DNA of 53,072 bases from Saprospiraceae bacterium (lineage in GTDB: Bacteria > Bacteroidota > Bacteroidia > Chitinophagales > Saprospiraceae). How positions within the stretch are numbered: the stretch's first letter is position 1; every line of letters starts with the position of its first letter. The notes under the pieces were generated by a model, which saw only the letters and a program-made list of their open reading frames with translations, was not told the DNA's origin and made no database searches. The position numbers were made by a program, and so were the translations under genes. The stretch is from assembly GCA_027080725.1 (NCBI GenBank), contig JALWRC010000074.1, positions 1 through 53,072 of the forward strand, in the 5' to 3' direction. Shown piece after piece: positions 23,169 to 31,318 of the stretch.

Positions 23169-23999
23169 CTAACAACAGCCTCCTCCCGGAGTACAACCGG
23201 GCTTCCGGCCAAATACCGTTATGCTAAAAATACCCAAATCCGATTGACCAAAGCGGTCGATATCTATCTTGCCTTCGTACTTTTTAAGAATATCAGAAGG
23301 GATGTGTATGGGCTTTTCCTTTTGGATTTTGATATCCTCAAATCCGGCCTCCCGTATTAAGTTCAGATAATCGTCTTTTTGTATGGCCCCGGACACACAA
23401 CCGGCGTACATCTCTGCATCTTCGCGCAGTATTTCCGGCAATGCACCTACCAAAACGATATCAGAAATACTAAAATGCCCTCCTGGCTTCAATACCCGCA
23501 TGATCTCCTTAAAGATAGTCGTTTTATCAGGGAGCAAATTGAGCACACAGTTGCTCACCACCACATCTATCGAGTTGCCTCCTACCGGCATATCTTCGAT
23601 ATCGCCTTGTCTGAACTCCACATTATTAAAGCCCAATTTGTCCGCATTCTCGCGTGCCTTATGAATCATCTCCTCTGTAAAATCCACTCCTATTACCTTG
23701 CCTTCCGGCCCCGTCTCATGCCGTGCGACGAAGCAATCATTGCCGGCCCCACTGCCCAAATCCAAAACGGTATCCCCGGGTTTTATCAGAGCAAAAGCCG
23801 TGGGCAAACCACACCCCAAACTCAAATCCGCATCTTCCACATACCCCTCCAAAGAAGAGTAATCATCCGTCATAATATTGTAAACTTCCGTAGAGCAATC
23901 ACCTGCACCACAGCATGAAGCGGCATTGACTTCTTTATCTTGCCGGGCGATTTCAGCATACTTCCGGCGCACCATTTCTTTAATCTCCTTCTTATTCAT
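23169..23999 (-). CDS. arsM: Arsenite S-adenosylmethionine methyltransferase
   Basis: It methylates As(III), giving volatile or less toxic organic forms, and acts in the cytoplasm. The 276-residue protein has the SAM motif DLGSGAGND (80-88) and VIGVDFTEEM. The three cysteines that bind arsenic in ArsM are present: Cys63 (LSLGCGLPT), Cys151 (VVSNCVLNL) and Cys201 (MYAGCVSGA). There are extra cysteines at the N-terminus (ASCCGAGDC, 28-35) and C-terminus (PGCTPGGGCC) that could help capture the metalloid. No arsR or arsenic transporter is adjacent. The family 2 element at 24017 lies 18 bp upstream of its start codon and may affect its promoter. Confidence 0.9.
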   Translation of the reverse strand: MNKKEIKEMVRRKYAEIARQDKEVNAASCCGAGDCSTEVYNIMTDDYSSLEGYVEDADLSLGCGLPTAFALIKPGDTVLDLGSGAGNDCFVARHETGPEGKVIGVDFTEEMIHKARENADKLGFNNVEFRQGDIEDMPVGGNSIDVVVSNCVLNLLPDKTTIFKEIMRVLKPGGHFSISDIVLVGALPEILREDAEMYAGCVSGAIQKDDYLNLIREAGFEDIKIQKEKPIHIPSDILKKYEGKIDIDRFGQSDLGIFSITVFGRKPGCTPGGGCC

Positions 24000-24016
24000 C
24001 GTTTGATATTTTCAAC

Positions 24017-24179
24017 TAGTGCCTGCAAGAAAACTCTTCAAAAATAGAAATGTATCTTTTGGCGATCTTTTTATTTTTCTCAACTCACTGATACCCAGGC
24101 ATCACTTCATCTCGAAAAATGAAAAAGCTCATCCAAAATCTTTCATTTCATAAAATTTGACAGTTTTCTGGCAAGCACT
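24017..24179 (-). mobile_element. Family 2 inverted-repeat element, intact
   Basis: 163 bp. One end is TAGTGCCTGCAAGAAAACTC, the other AGTTTTCTGGCAAGCACT, an imperfect inverted repeat. AAC is duplicated at 24014-24016 and 24180-24182. The interior (ATGAAAAAGCTCATCC and TTTCATTTCATAAAATTTG) matches the inverse of the interrupted copy at 4934-5262. It sits just upstream of the arsM start. Confidence 0.8.
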
Positions 24180-24235
24180 AACTAAAACCAAAGGAAATGC
24201 ATATTGTTGCCCAAAGCAAAAAAACCTTGCACACC

Positions 24236-24457
24236 TTACTTCTTCCCTCCCGGTTGTTCACCCAACCAAGCGAGATAACTGATGATGAGTCCCAAGCCTA
24301 TCATTGTCAGGCGCATTACAAAACCAATGCCTTTACCCCAATAATCCAGCCAGGTCAGGTATGAAAAGTTGGCACCTACCAACATCAACACGAGAGATAG
24401 CATCCCGAAAATAAACAATAAAAACCCGATTAGTTTTTGAATCTCTCCTTTTTGCAT
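24236..24457 (-). CDS. Small two-TM membrane protein
   Basis: A 73-residue hypothetical protein: a short polar start (MQKGEIQK), a membrane segment LIGFLLFIFGMLSLVLMLVG, a loop with NFSYLTWLDYWGKG, a second segment around LTMIGLGLIISYLAWLG and a basic tail. I do not recognise the family. It lies 84 bp downstream of the LytTR regulator on the same strand and might be its partner or target. Confidence 0.6.
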   Translation of the reverse strand: MQKGEIQKLIGFLLFIFGMLSLVLMLVGANFSYLTWLDYWGKGIGFVMRLTMIGLGLIISYLAWLGEQPGGKK

Positions 24458-24541
24458 ACAGCACTTGTTTTATGTGGCAAAGGTAAGGAACAATTCAGTG
24501 AAGTGTAACGGGCTTGACATTCGTTGATTATAACCTTAATC

Positions 24542-25315
24542 CTATCCAAACAGCTCTTCCTTGAATTCTTTTCCCAGGTTTCGAGACAAAGGAATGGGAA
24601 ATTCAGCCCCCTCCAATAGTATCTCATAGCCTTTGGAATTGCCTTGAATGGTTTTTACTTTCGAGAGGTTGATGATGTAAGACTTATGACATCTTCTTAA
24701 TGAAGTGCCGGGATGATCTTCCAGTACTCTCTTTATAGAACTGCGAAGGAGATGCTTTCCGGCAGAGGTGTGAATTTCTATGTAATTGCCATCGGATTTG
24801 ATAAAAAGGATGTCGTCCACTTTGAGACGCAAAGAAGTCTTGTTATCTTTTATCAGGATTATTTTTGGGGCTCCATCAACGCGCTCCATTGGCAAGTAAG
24901 TTTTGTAAAAGGGTTTCAATAAGTAGAAGGACAATATTTGAAAAACACCAATGATACTTACCACTGTCAATAGAAAGAGGAATGCATTCTTTTTAAACAT
25001 ATAAGGATGGAGTAGGAATATTACTAGCATACTGATAATGACCGCCAAAATACCTACCGCCCAATTGAGACGGAGAACTTTTGATGGCGTCAGCTTCTTG
25101 ACCTTTTTGAGATAGGCTATTTGCAACAGTTGCAAACTAGAGAAACTAAGCGAAAGAACCAGTATCAACAATACCTTGGTCGACTGAGACTTCATCATGA
25201 AAAGTCCGAGGGGTTGCGTCAAATACAAGAACAGAAAGGGAAAGCCTATCAGTATCGAAAGAAAAAATATCTTTTGAAATCGTTGAGAATTATATGGTTG
25301 TATCAGTGGTGACAT
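24542..25315 (-). CDS. Membrane-bound LytTR-family transcription regulator
   Basis: A 257-residue protein with about four N-terminal membrane segments (for example IFFLSILIGFPFLFLYLTQP and VGILAVIISMLVIFLLHPYM) and a C-terminal LytTR DNA-binding domain from about residue 155 (DDILFIKSDGNYIEIHTSAG, then RRCHKSYIINLSKVKTIQGN). There is no receiver domain and no histidine kinase nearby, so it belongs to the one-component membrane LytTR type common in Bacteroidota. The signal is unknown. Confidence 0.88.
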   Translation of the reverse strand: MSPLIQPYNSQRFQKIFFLSILIGFPFLFLYLTQPLGLFMMKSQSTKVLLILVLSLSFSSLQLLQIAYLKKVKKLTPSKVLRLNWAVGILAVIISMLVIFLLHPYMFKKNAFLFLLTVVSIIGVFQILSFYLLKPFYKTYLPMERVDGAPKIILIKDNKTSLRLKVDDILFIKSDGNYIEIHTSAGKHLLRSSIKRVLEDHPGTSLRRCHKSYIINLSKVKTIQGNSKGYEILLEGAEFPIPLSRNLGKEFKEELFG

Positions 25316-25652
25316 TCATTTAAAACAAACTGCGCGAATTTAATTCAAATTTATGTGTTTGATGTAAAACATTGTTTATCTAAAACCTATTTCGAAAGCA
25401 TTGGTTTATTACACAAGCTCTAAAAGTTAAAAAACGTCTCCTCATAACACAACAATAAGTATCCGTTAAGTGGTATGAGTGGCAGGATGTTACCTATTAT
25501 TCATTTGTCTAATCAAAAGGACAGGGCTTTTTTGTATTATTGTACTTTCTCCTGCACATCGGAAAGGGTGAAGCAACCCTTTCCGGACAATTTTGCATAT
25601 TTGAGGGAAAAAGGAGAAGAAAGAAAGTTGTACTGGATATGAAATCGTTGGT
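25316..25652. other. Intergenic region with 9-bp stem-loop
   Basis: A 337-bp gap between divergent genes. CAAATTTA at 25346-25353 reads TAAATTTG on the minus strand, a -7-like element for the LytTR gene. GGAAAGGGT (25561-25569) pairs with ACCCTTTCC (25576-25584) in a hairpin 68 bp before the sigma factor start. The hairpin has no T-run after it on the plus strand, so a leader or regulatory role is possible. No gene seen. Confidence 0.45.
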
Positions 25653-26231
25653 TTGAAGCAAGATGCGACCAATATTAAGTTGATTATAGAGGGATGTCTG
25701 ACGCAAAGTCCGGCCTCTCAGAAGCGCTTGTTTGATTTGCGTTATGGGTTTGTGATGTCCATATGTCAGCGCTACGCTCGCACAAGGGCTCAGGCTCAGG
25801 AGATGCTCAACGATACTTTCTACAACGTATTTAAATTCATCGATCGCTACGATCCAAAATACCCCTTTGAGCCCTGGCTTCGAAAGGTGTGCGTCAACTG
25901 TTGTCTGATGTACCAGAGAAAGTATTTTAAAAAGGAAAATTTATATCCTTTGGAAGAAAAATACATTGATATTCAGTACGAAGAAATGAAGTTGCCCGAA
26001 CCCGAAGACTACGATTATATGAAATTGTTGAAAGATCTTCCACCGGCATGCAGGACGGTGCTCCTTTTATTCGTAATCGAGGGATACAAGCATCATGAGA
26101 TTGCCGAAAAATTGGGCATTAGTATCGGCACCTCAAAATCCAATCTATCGCGGGCCAAAAGATTGTTGTATGAAATGGTTGAAAAAGACAAATCGGGACA
26201 CCTAAAACTCAAAAAGAATAGTCGTGAGTAA
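25653..26231 (+). CDS. ECF-family sigma factor (TTG start)
   Basis: A 192-residue ECF sigma factor: region 2 in FVMSICQRYARTRAQAQEML and NDTFYNVFKFIDRY, region 4 in LPPACRTVLLLFVIEGYKHH followed by EIAEKLGISIGTSKSNLSRA. The only start that keeps region 2 is a TTG at 25653; no in-frame ATG lies upstream. Its end overlaps the GTG start of a membrane protein by 8 bp, so the two are translationally coupled, a sigma/anti-sigma arrangement. It is upstream of the DUF4956/HlyD/TolC genes and may control them. Confidence 0.87.
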   Translation: MKQDATNIKLIIEGCLTQSPASQKRLFDLRYGFVMSICQRYARTRAQAQEMLNDTFYNVFKFIDRYDPKYPFEPWLRKVCVNCCLMYQRKYFKKENLYPLEEKYIDIQYEEMKLPEPEDYDYMKLLKDLPPACRTVLLLFVIEGYKHHEIAEKLGISIGTSKSNLSRAKRLLYEMVEKDKSGHLKLKKNSRE

Positions 26232-27513
26232 ATTATTCGAACATATCAAAAAAAGCATCGATAGCCAGCCTGTACCGAAGAAACCGGATACAGCATGGGA
26301 GGACTTTATGCGCTATAAAAAGAAGAAGGATAGAAAGAAGCCTTTTCCTTGGACGATGCTTGTCTTATTGTCCCTACTCGGATTGTTTCTGGCGAGCAAT
26401 TTGTATTGGATGGGTAGGTCCTCAAGGCAGTCAAGTGCTCCTGCACAAGAGCATATTGTCACGGTTGTGAAGAGAGATACGGTTTATATCCAGCAACCTG
26501 CATTGGTGCCCCCTTCAAATGCCAATCAAGGGGCCAACGCGGGTATTGATGCTTCCGAATATCATCTCGTACGTCAAGAGTTGACGTACTTGAGGTCAAA
26601 ATACAACCAGCTGCGGGCCTTACTCTCTACATCCAACCATTTCATACCAAAAACTTCTTACGCATGGAATAGGAGTGGAGGAAAATTTGGAAATCAAGGA
26701 GATTTCGGAGCTTCTTCAGGTACCATATCCCTAGGTGGAGAATCCACTTCTAATACTCATAAACCATTCGGTGTATCGGAGCATTCTCCGCAAATCCATT
26801 TGAATGAGGCTGCCCCCCTGGATTATTATCTGCTATATCCGCAGTCACTCTATGGGTATGGGATAGGTAGACCGTATTATTACATCCTCAATGAGCGATA
26901 CAACCGGAGCAAAAGTAGTTCGCTACTGACGTATGTCACTCCTAAGACCATCACCCTCGGATTGCATGCAGGGCTGGCTGCTATTTTCAATCCGTTGTTG
27001 AGTACTTCGATTGGACCGGGATTAGGATTGAGTGTCGGAACCTTGTTTTCCAAAAGGATACGAGGGGTACTATATGTAGATCGAATTACGACTATGGGTC
27101 ATATAGAAGACCACAGCAAATTTCAATCTTTACCAGTTGTTGTCCCACCCAATGGGGGGACACTAAAGGAAGTGTATTATGATGCCAATTTGACCGCATT
27201 GAGTTTGTCGATGGATTATTTGTTCCCCACCTATTGGAGAATTAGACCATTTGCCGGTCTATGTTATTACTACAATTTCGTGCGGAGCAACGAATTAAAA
27301 TACGAGTATTATACCGATCAGGGAGAAGTCAATAAACTTGTATATGCTCCCTCTTTGAGGTACAATCATCACGCGTTAGGGCTTCGAATGGGGATGGACT
27401 TTAATTTGACAGATCACATCGATGCTTATCTGTTGGGGACATTCCAACCCAAACTCAGGAAAAATTCGGGTGTCCTCTTCTATTTATCCCCGGGGATATA
27501 TTACCATTTATAG
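26224..27513 (+). CDS. Membrane protein, likely anti-sigma factor with barrel-like C-terminus
   Basis: A 429-residue protein that starts at GTG inside the sigma gene. Residues 1-42 are cytoplasmic and basic (MRYKKKKDRKKPF), then a membrane segment (WTMLVLLSLLGLFLASNLYW, about 44-63), a low-complexity linker, and from about residue 235 a Tyr- and Gly-rich domain (LGLHAGLAAIFNPLLSTSIG) with barrel-like strand alternation. The coupling with an ECF gene suggests an anti-sigma factor, but the large C-terminal part is unusual for one and would lie in the periplasm. One exact copy of the 13-mer falls in the linker (26636-26648). Confidence 0.6.
   Translation: MSKLFEHIKKSIDSQPVPKKPDTAWEDFMRYKKKKDRKKPFPWTMLVLLSLLGLFLASNLYWMGRSSRQSSAPAQEHIVTVVKRDTVYIQQPALVPPSNANQGANAGIDASEYHLVRQELTYLRSKYNQLRALLSTSNHFIPKTSYAWNRSGGKFGNQGDFGASSGTISLGGESTSNTHKPFGVSEHSPQIHLNEAAPLDYYLLYPQSLYGYGIGRPYYYILNERYNRSKSSSLLTYVTPKTITLGLHAGLAAIFNPLLSTSIGPGLGLSVGTLFSKRIRGVLYVDRITTMGHIEDHSKFQSLPVVVPPNGGTLKEVYYDANLTALSLSMDYLFPTYWRIRPFAGLCYYYNFVRSNELKYEYYTDQGEVNKLVYAPSLRYNHHALGLRMGMDFNLTDHIDAYLLGTFQPKLRKNSGVLFYLSPGIYYHL
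26636..26648 (+). repeat. Dispersed 13-mer inside a coding region
   Basis: ACCATTTCATACC followed by AAAAAC, within the linker of the putative anti-sigma protein, where it encodes NHFIPK. Confidence 0.8.
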
Positions 27514-27755
27514 TGGGGTGGCTTGAGAAACGTAGAATTATCTTTGGTTACTTAGATGTAGTTTTTTTATGTGAAAAGCAACCTTTGCATCATTGGAGTG
27601 CATAAAGAACAGTAAACAGATGCAAATCCGGAGGAGGTGATTATTTAGCATGCAGAGAATCTATCCTCCGGGCAGTTGGGCACACCGAGTGCCACAAGGA
27701 TCCCATTTCAGACAGTCGTTTTCAAGAAGCTTTATTCATCATTTAAACAGAACAA

Positions 27756-28445
27756 ATGTTTGACACATTGTCATTGGAGTACAATACCGAATTTCCAAAC
27801 CTTTTCACTTTTGCCATCACCATGGTAAGTGCGATGGTGCTGGGAATATTGTTGGCCTTTACCTATGAGCGGACTTCGAGAGAGATCAGCCGTCCGATTC
27901 ATTTTCTGCAAGCGATGATATTGATTACCATCGTATCGGCCACCGTGATACAGGCGATAGGCGACAGTGTAGCGAGGGGACTGGGGATGATTGGGACGTT
28001 GTCGATAATTCGATTTCGTTCGTCCATAAAAGATACCCGCAATTTGGTATTCATGTTTGCCGCAATAGCCATCGGGGTGGCTTGTGGAGTATTTGGATTT
28101 TTGATTGCGATTGTTGGGACCGTAGCCTTTTGCACAACGGCATTTTTACTCCATTTTTCATCCTTCAGTCAAAGGGCGATGGTCGGTAAGATAAAAGTCG
28201 AATACCTCGATACGCAATGGAAGGGAGCGGAGGTAGAGCGAGCTATCAAAAAACTTTGCTCAAGGATTCGATTAACTAAAAAGCAAGCAGTGACCGGTAA
28301 GGAAGCGTTAAAATTTCAAGGAACCTTTGAGCTGAAGTTGAAAAGAGGGGTCGAACTCGGCCAATTGCTCGAACACATTCAGCAGCAACCCGGCCTTGCG
28401 GTATTAAAACTCGAACAAGAATCAGATAACTACAATAATATATGA
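27756..28445 (+). CDS. DUF4956 membrane protein
   Basis: A 229-residue inner-membrane protein. Membrane segments include FTFAITMVSAMVLGILLAFT, then FLQAMILITIVSATVIQAIG, then FMFAAIAIGVACGVFGFLIA and IVGTVAFCTTAFLLHF. The central GLGMIGTLSIIRFRSSIKDT and RNLVF segment is the hallmark of DUF4956. The soluble C-terminus (about 145-229) resembles a small ferredoxin-like sensor or binding domain in its pattern. DUF4956 proteins are usually found next to VTC polyphosphate polymerase and CotH genes; neither is present here. Instead it precedes HlyD-like and TolC-like genes, suggesting that it is the inner-membrane part of an export-like assembly. Confidence 0.85.
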   Translation: MFDTLSLEYNTEFPNLFTFAITMVSAMVLGILLAFTYERTSREISRPIHFLQAMILITIVSATVIQAIGDSVARGLGMIGTLSIIRFRSSIKDTRNLVFMFAAIAIGVACGVFGFLIAIVGTVAFCTTAFLLHFSSFSQRAMVGKIKVEYLDTQWKGAEVERAIKKLCSRIRLTKKQAVTGKEALKFQGTFELKLKRGVELGQLLEHIQQQPGLAVLKLEQESDNYNNI

Positions 28446-28555
28446 TATGAAACGAGCATAACTAAATGATTAATATAATACTCAGAGTGTAATTATTTAG
28501 CGGCGGGAAGTTCCATGTATTTTTTAAATGAAAATAATAGACAGATGAAACCGAC

Positions 28556-28625
28556 ATGATTAAAACAATTATTAAACACACAAAGTAATGATTGTTTTAA
28601 TCATCAAAGGTTCCATCTGACCTTT
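28556..28625 (+). promoter_or_regulatory. Inverted repeats in the leader of the HlyD-like gene
   Basis: ATGATTAAAACAAT (28556-28569) is a perfect 14-bp inverse of ATTGTTTTAATCAT (28591-28604) around a 21-bp loop. A second small hairpin, AAAGGT with ACCTTT, follows at 28606-28625, ending 23 bp before the HlyD-like start. These could form a leader structure or bind a dimeric regulator. Confidence 0.5.
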
Positions 28626-28648
28626 AAGAGACAATAAAAAGCAAACAA

Positions 28649-29710
28649 ATGAAAAATAGACTAAATTTTGTTTATCTCTTTGGGATGGTTATGGTCTTAG
28701 GGCTGTATTTTGTTCTCAAGCAAACCCATAAAAAGGCAGAGATGTTTTATGGATTCACCCAAAGTGAGGAGGTTATCGTCAACTTGGACAAAGAGGTCTC
28801 TATCCGGGAGGTCTTGGTGAAGCCCGGCCAGACGGTTAAAAAAGGAGAAGTACTGCTGAAGGTGGCCAATGCGGAACTCCCGATACAAATGGATGATTTG
28901 AAGGTCCAAAGTGATTTGTTGGCAGACAGCAAGTCCAGGGATGAAGACCAAATACGCTATCAAATTTCACAGTTGCGTATTCGTCAAAACTCGGAACTAA
29001 TGCAGATCGAGGCAGAGATTAAAAAATGCATGCAGAAGCTCGAAACACAAAAGACCCTATATGCTGAAGTGAATGGATTAAGTCGTAGGGGCAACAGTAC
29101 AAATAGCCCGTTAAAACTCGAGCTGGAGCAGTGGTACCTCAAGCGAAAGTCCGTTCAAAAGATGTACCGTGAGCAGATCGCATATCAGTCAAAGCTCCTG
29201 CGCAAATTGCAAAAGCCTTTTACCCTGAATAGTACGCTTATGCAGAAACAAATCGCTGCCAATGCCGAGCGCTTGGATGACCTGGAGGTTAAGGCTCCCA
29301 TAGATGGATTTGTAAGGGAAGTGTACAGTCATCCCTACGAGCACATCGATTCCTACCGCCCCATGTTAGTCATCAATAAAACAGTACCCACACAAGTAAA
29401 ATCCTATCTACACGAAAACTTGGCGGTCAATCTACAAAAAGGAGATGCCATTAAAGTGTTGTCGATTACTAATCCCGGAGTATCTGTGGTTGGGGAAGTG
29501 ACCGGTTTGGGGGTGAGTATTGTGGAGATACCCGAACGGTTGCGCAGAATTCCGAGTTTTAAGACATATGGCCGCGAAATCATCGTGCGCATACCAGAGT
29601 CCAACACTTTCTTACAAAATGAAAAAGTCAAACTGGAAGTGATCCCGGATACCAATCATCCATTGGCCTTCGGGTGTGCCGGACATCAAAAAGAAGAAAA
29701 CAAAATGTGA
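28649..29710 (+). CDS. HlyD-like membrane-fusion (periplasmic adaptor) protein
   Basis: A 353-residue protein with a short cytoplasmic start, one membrane segment (FVYLFGMVMVLGLYFVL), a half-lipoyl motif (SIREVLVKPGQTVKKGEVLL, about 51-70), a helical hairpin rich in Lys and Gln of about 140 residues, the second half-lipoyl segment (DDLEVKAPIDGFVREVYSHP) and a beta-barrel domain. This is the standard adaptor layout linking inner-membrane transporters to TolC. No ABC or RND transporter gene is next to it. Probably co-regulated with DUF4956 upstream (203-bp gap) and the TolC-like gene downstream. Confidence 0.85.
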   Translation: MKNRLNFVYLFGMVMVLGLYFVLKQTHKKAEMFYGFTQSEEVIVNLDKEVSIREVLVKPGQTVKKGEVLLKVANAELPIQMDDLKVQSDLLADSKSRDEDQIRYQISQLRIRQNSELMQIEAEIKKCMQKLETQKTLYAEVNGLSRRGNSTNSPLKLELEQWYLKRKSVQKMYREQIAYQSKLLRKLQKPFTLNSTLMQKQIAANAERLDDLEVKAPIDGFVREVYSHPYEHIDSYRPMLVINKTVPTQVKSYLHENLAVNLQKGDAIKVLSITNPGVSVVGEVTGLGVSIVEIPERLRRIPSFKTYGREIIVRIPESNTFLQNEKVKLEVIPDTNHPLAFGCAGHQKEENKM

Positions 29711-29715
29711 TAATG

Positions 29716-29820
29716 GAGCGTAGTGGTTATACGCTCGTTCATGGGGTGTGTTACCTGAATTGTGCAAAGTGCCGAAAGGCTGCTTTGCACAATATAGGTA
29801 CCGGTATAGATTATTTTTTT
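29716..29820 (+). terminator. Tandem stem-loops with GAAA tetraloop and T-run
   Basis: First stem: GAGCGTA (29716-29722) with TACGCTC (29730-29736). Second stem: ATTGTGCAAAG (29759-29769) with CTTTGCACAAT (29783-29793), with a nested GCC-GAAA-GGC hairpin inside its loop. A T-rich run, TTATTTTTTT, ends at 29820. It may terminate or attenuate the HlyD transcript, or be a small structured RNA; the 17-bp distance from stem to T-run is long for a simple terminator. Confidence 0.5.
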
Positions 29821-29944
29821 CATACATCATCTACCCCCAATTTATAGCAATTAGGATAACAAATAAAAGCCATTTACCATTGAGTCCCATCTGAAAAGTG
29901 TAGTTTTTGTCAAAATCGAGGCGGAAGAAGTTTTTAGCCCGCAG

Positions 29945-29958
29945 TTAACTCGAGTTAA
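29945..29958. promoter_or_regulatory. 14-bp perfect palindrome upstream of the TolC-like gene
   Basis: TTAACTCGAGTTAA lies 82 bp before the TolC-like start. Its symmetry and position suit an operator for a dimeric regulator. No matching second site was noticed. Confidence 0.35.
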
Positions 29959-30039
29959 AGAGGAGTTAAAAGCTTCTGACCACGATGCATTTGGCAATAG
30001 AGGGTCTTTTCGGATGGGGCCCACCATTTCATAATTTAT

Positions 30040-31314
30040 ATGAGAAATTATTATTTATCTAATTGTTGTTGGACGAGGAGCCGGGGAGCCCTTTGGGTAA
30101 TCTCCTTATTGATATCATTATCTGTCTTCGCCCAACCCGTTCTCACCAGAGAAGAGGTATTGGCGAAGTACGGCTTGATGGATGTGTCAGGTGTACATTC
30201 CAATTGGCCAAAGACCGTTAAAGGGCTTCCGGTGATAAGTGACTTGGGCTTGAGGACGGAGACCAATGATCTGCTATTCAAAAGTCTTGATATGCAAATA
30301 CGAGTCGGTTGGAATAGCCGGAAAGAGCGAAAGGCTTCAAAGCAATGGGGATATCTGGTCGGTCAAGAGCGGTCGTTGTACCTAAGGGTACATCGATTAG
30401 AACGGGTGCGGGAAGTGTACCGGCGAATGATCTTACTCTACTATTCGGCCCATCAAATGTCGCGATATGATACACTCCTCGGACTCCTAAAGCAGAAGGA
30501 GGAGATTTATCAAAAAATGGTGGCGGCCGGTCAGTCCATTGATGTTGAAAAATGGTTTGACAATCAAAATGACAGGAGAGATGCCCAGCTCAAACGCAAA
30601 GAGCACGAATCGATGCTCAGATACCTTTCAGGGCAGTTTGGTTTGGATAATTTGACCGGGATAGACCCGTTGTTCAAGCATTGGATTTCGTTGGATCGAA
30701 TGGAGCGATTGGTGTTCTCAAAGGGGCGTTCATTCGAGCAAAGTCCTTTGTTGTTACTACAGAACGCGAAACTGGATATCTCCCGCAATGAGTGGAAGAT
30801 GGCGGCGGCCAAGCAGAGTAATTGGTTGGATTTTATCCAACTAAAATACAGCACCTCCAAGCAGTTTGATTTTCGAAAGGAGGTTTCGATCGGAGCCAAT
30901 TTTAATATCCCCCTTGCGGTATTGAGCCGTTTTGACGCCGAAAAAGCTCGATTGAAGGCCTTGGAAGCCCAGGAGAAGAGACAGGTTTTTGGGGAGCAGT
31001 GGACGGAGGAGTATCAGCAAGCCATCTACGATTTCAAGCATAAGCTGAGTAACTATCGATCCTATGCAGGAATCAACGAAGATATAGGTATGAAAAGGGC
31101 GTTGGGCAAATATAAGACCATGCCCTCGATCGAACCTATCGTCATACTGGATATAGCCATCAAAGTTACTAATGATCGTATTAAAATGGGGGAGATGAAA
31201 CGGGACGTATTGCTGGCATATTTGAAGGTGTTGTACCTCGAAGGAAGATTAGTACAATCGCCTTACCGGGATTACCTTTCGGAGGATTTAGTCATTATTT
31301 CAACAGGCAATTAG
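30040..31314 (+). CDS. TolC-like outer-membrane efflux protein
   Basis: A 424-residue protein with a signal peptide (ALWVISLLISLSVFAQ, cleaved near residue 32). The rest is a long all-helical pattern with two repeats: the first around LYLRVHRLERVREVYRRMIL, the second around SRFDAEKARLKALEAQEKRQ, each ending near an 'SP' or 'N.P' turn such as ANFNIPLAVLSRFD. This is the TolC/OEP layout, but somewhat short and diverged. Its place after a HlyD-like adaptor supports a periplasm-spanning channel. The NUDIX gene begins 4 bp after its stop. Confidence 0.78.
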   Translation: MRNYYLSNCCWTRSRGALWVISLLISLSVFAQPVLTREEVLAKYGLMDVSGVHSNWPKTVKGLPVISDLGLRTETNDLLFKSLDMQIRVGWNSRKERKASKQWGYLVGQERSLYLRVHRLERVREVYRRMILLYYSAHQMSRYDTLLGLLKQKEEIYQKMVAAGQSIDVEKWFDNQNDRRDAQLKRKEHESMLRYLSGQFGLDNLTGIDPLFKHWISLDRMERLVFSKGRSFEQSPLLLLQNAKLDISRNEWKMAAAKQSNWLDFIQLKYSTSKQFDFRKEVSIGANFNIPLAVLSRFDAEKARLKALEAQEKRQVFGEQWTEEYQQAIYDFKHKLSNYRSYAGINEDIGMKRALGKYKTMPSIEPIVILDIAIKVTNDRIKMGEMKRDVLLAYLKVLYLEGRLVQSPYRDYLSEDLVIISTGN

Positions 31315-31318
31315 GCAA

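Larger units (their letters stand above)
29711..30039. other. Intergenic region between the HlyD-like and TolC-like genes
   Basis: A 329-bp gap with clear structure: two stacked hairpins (29716-29793), a T-run at 29813-29820, a 14-bp palindrome TTAACTCGAGTTAA at 29945-29958, and a near copy of the dispersed 13-mer (ACCATTTCATAAT) at 30023-30035, 4 bp before the TolC-like ATG. No protein-coding frame seen. Confidence 0.55.
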
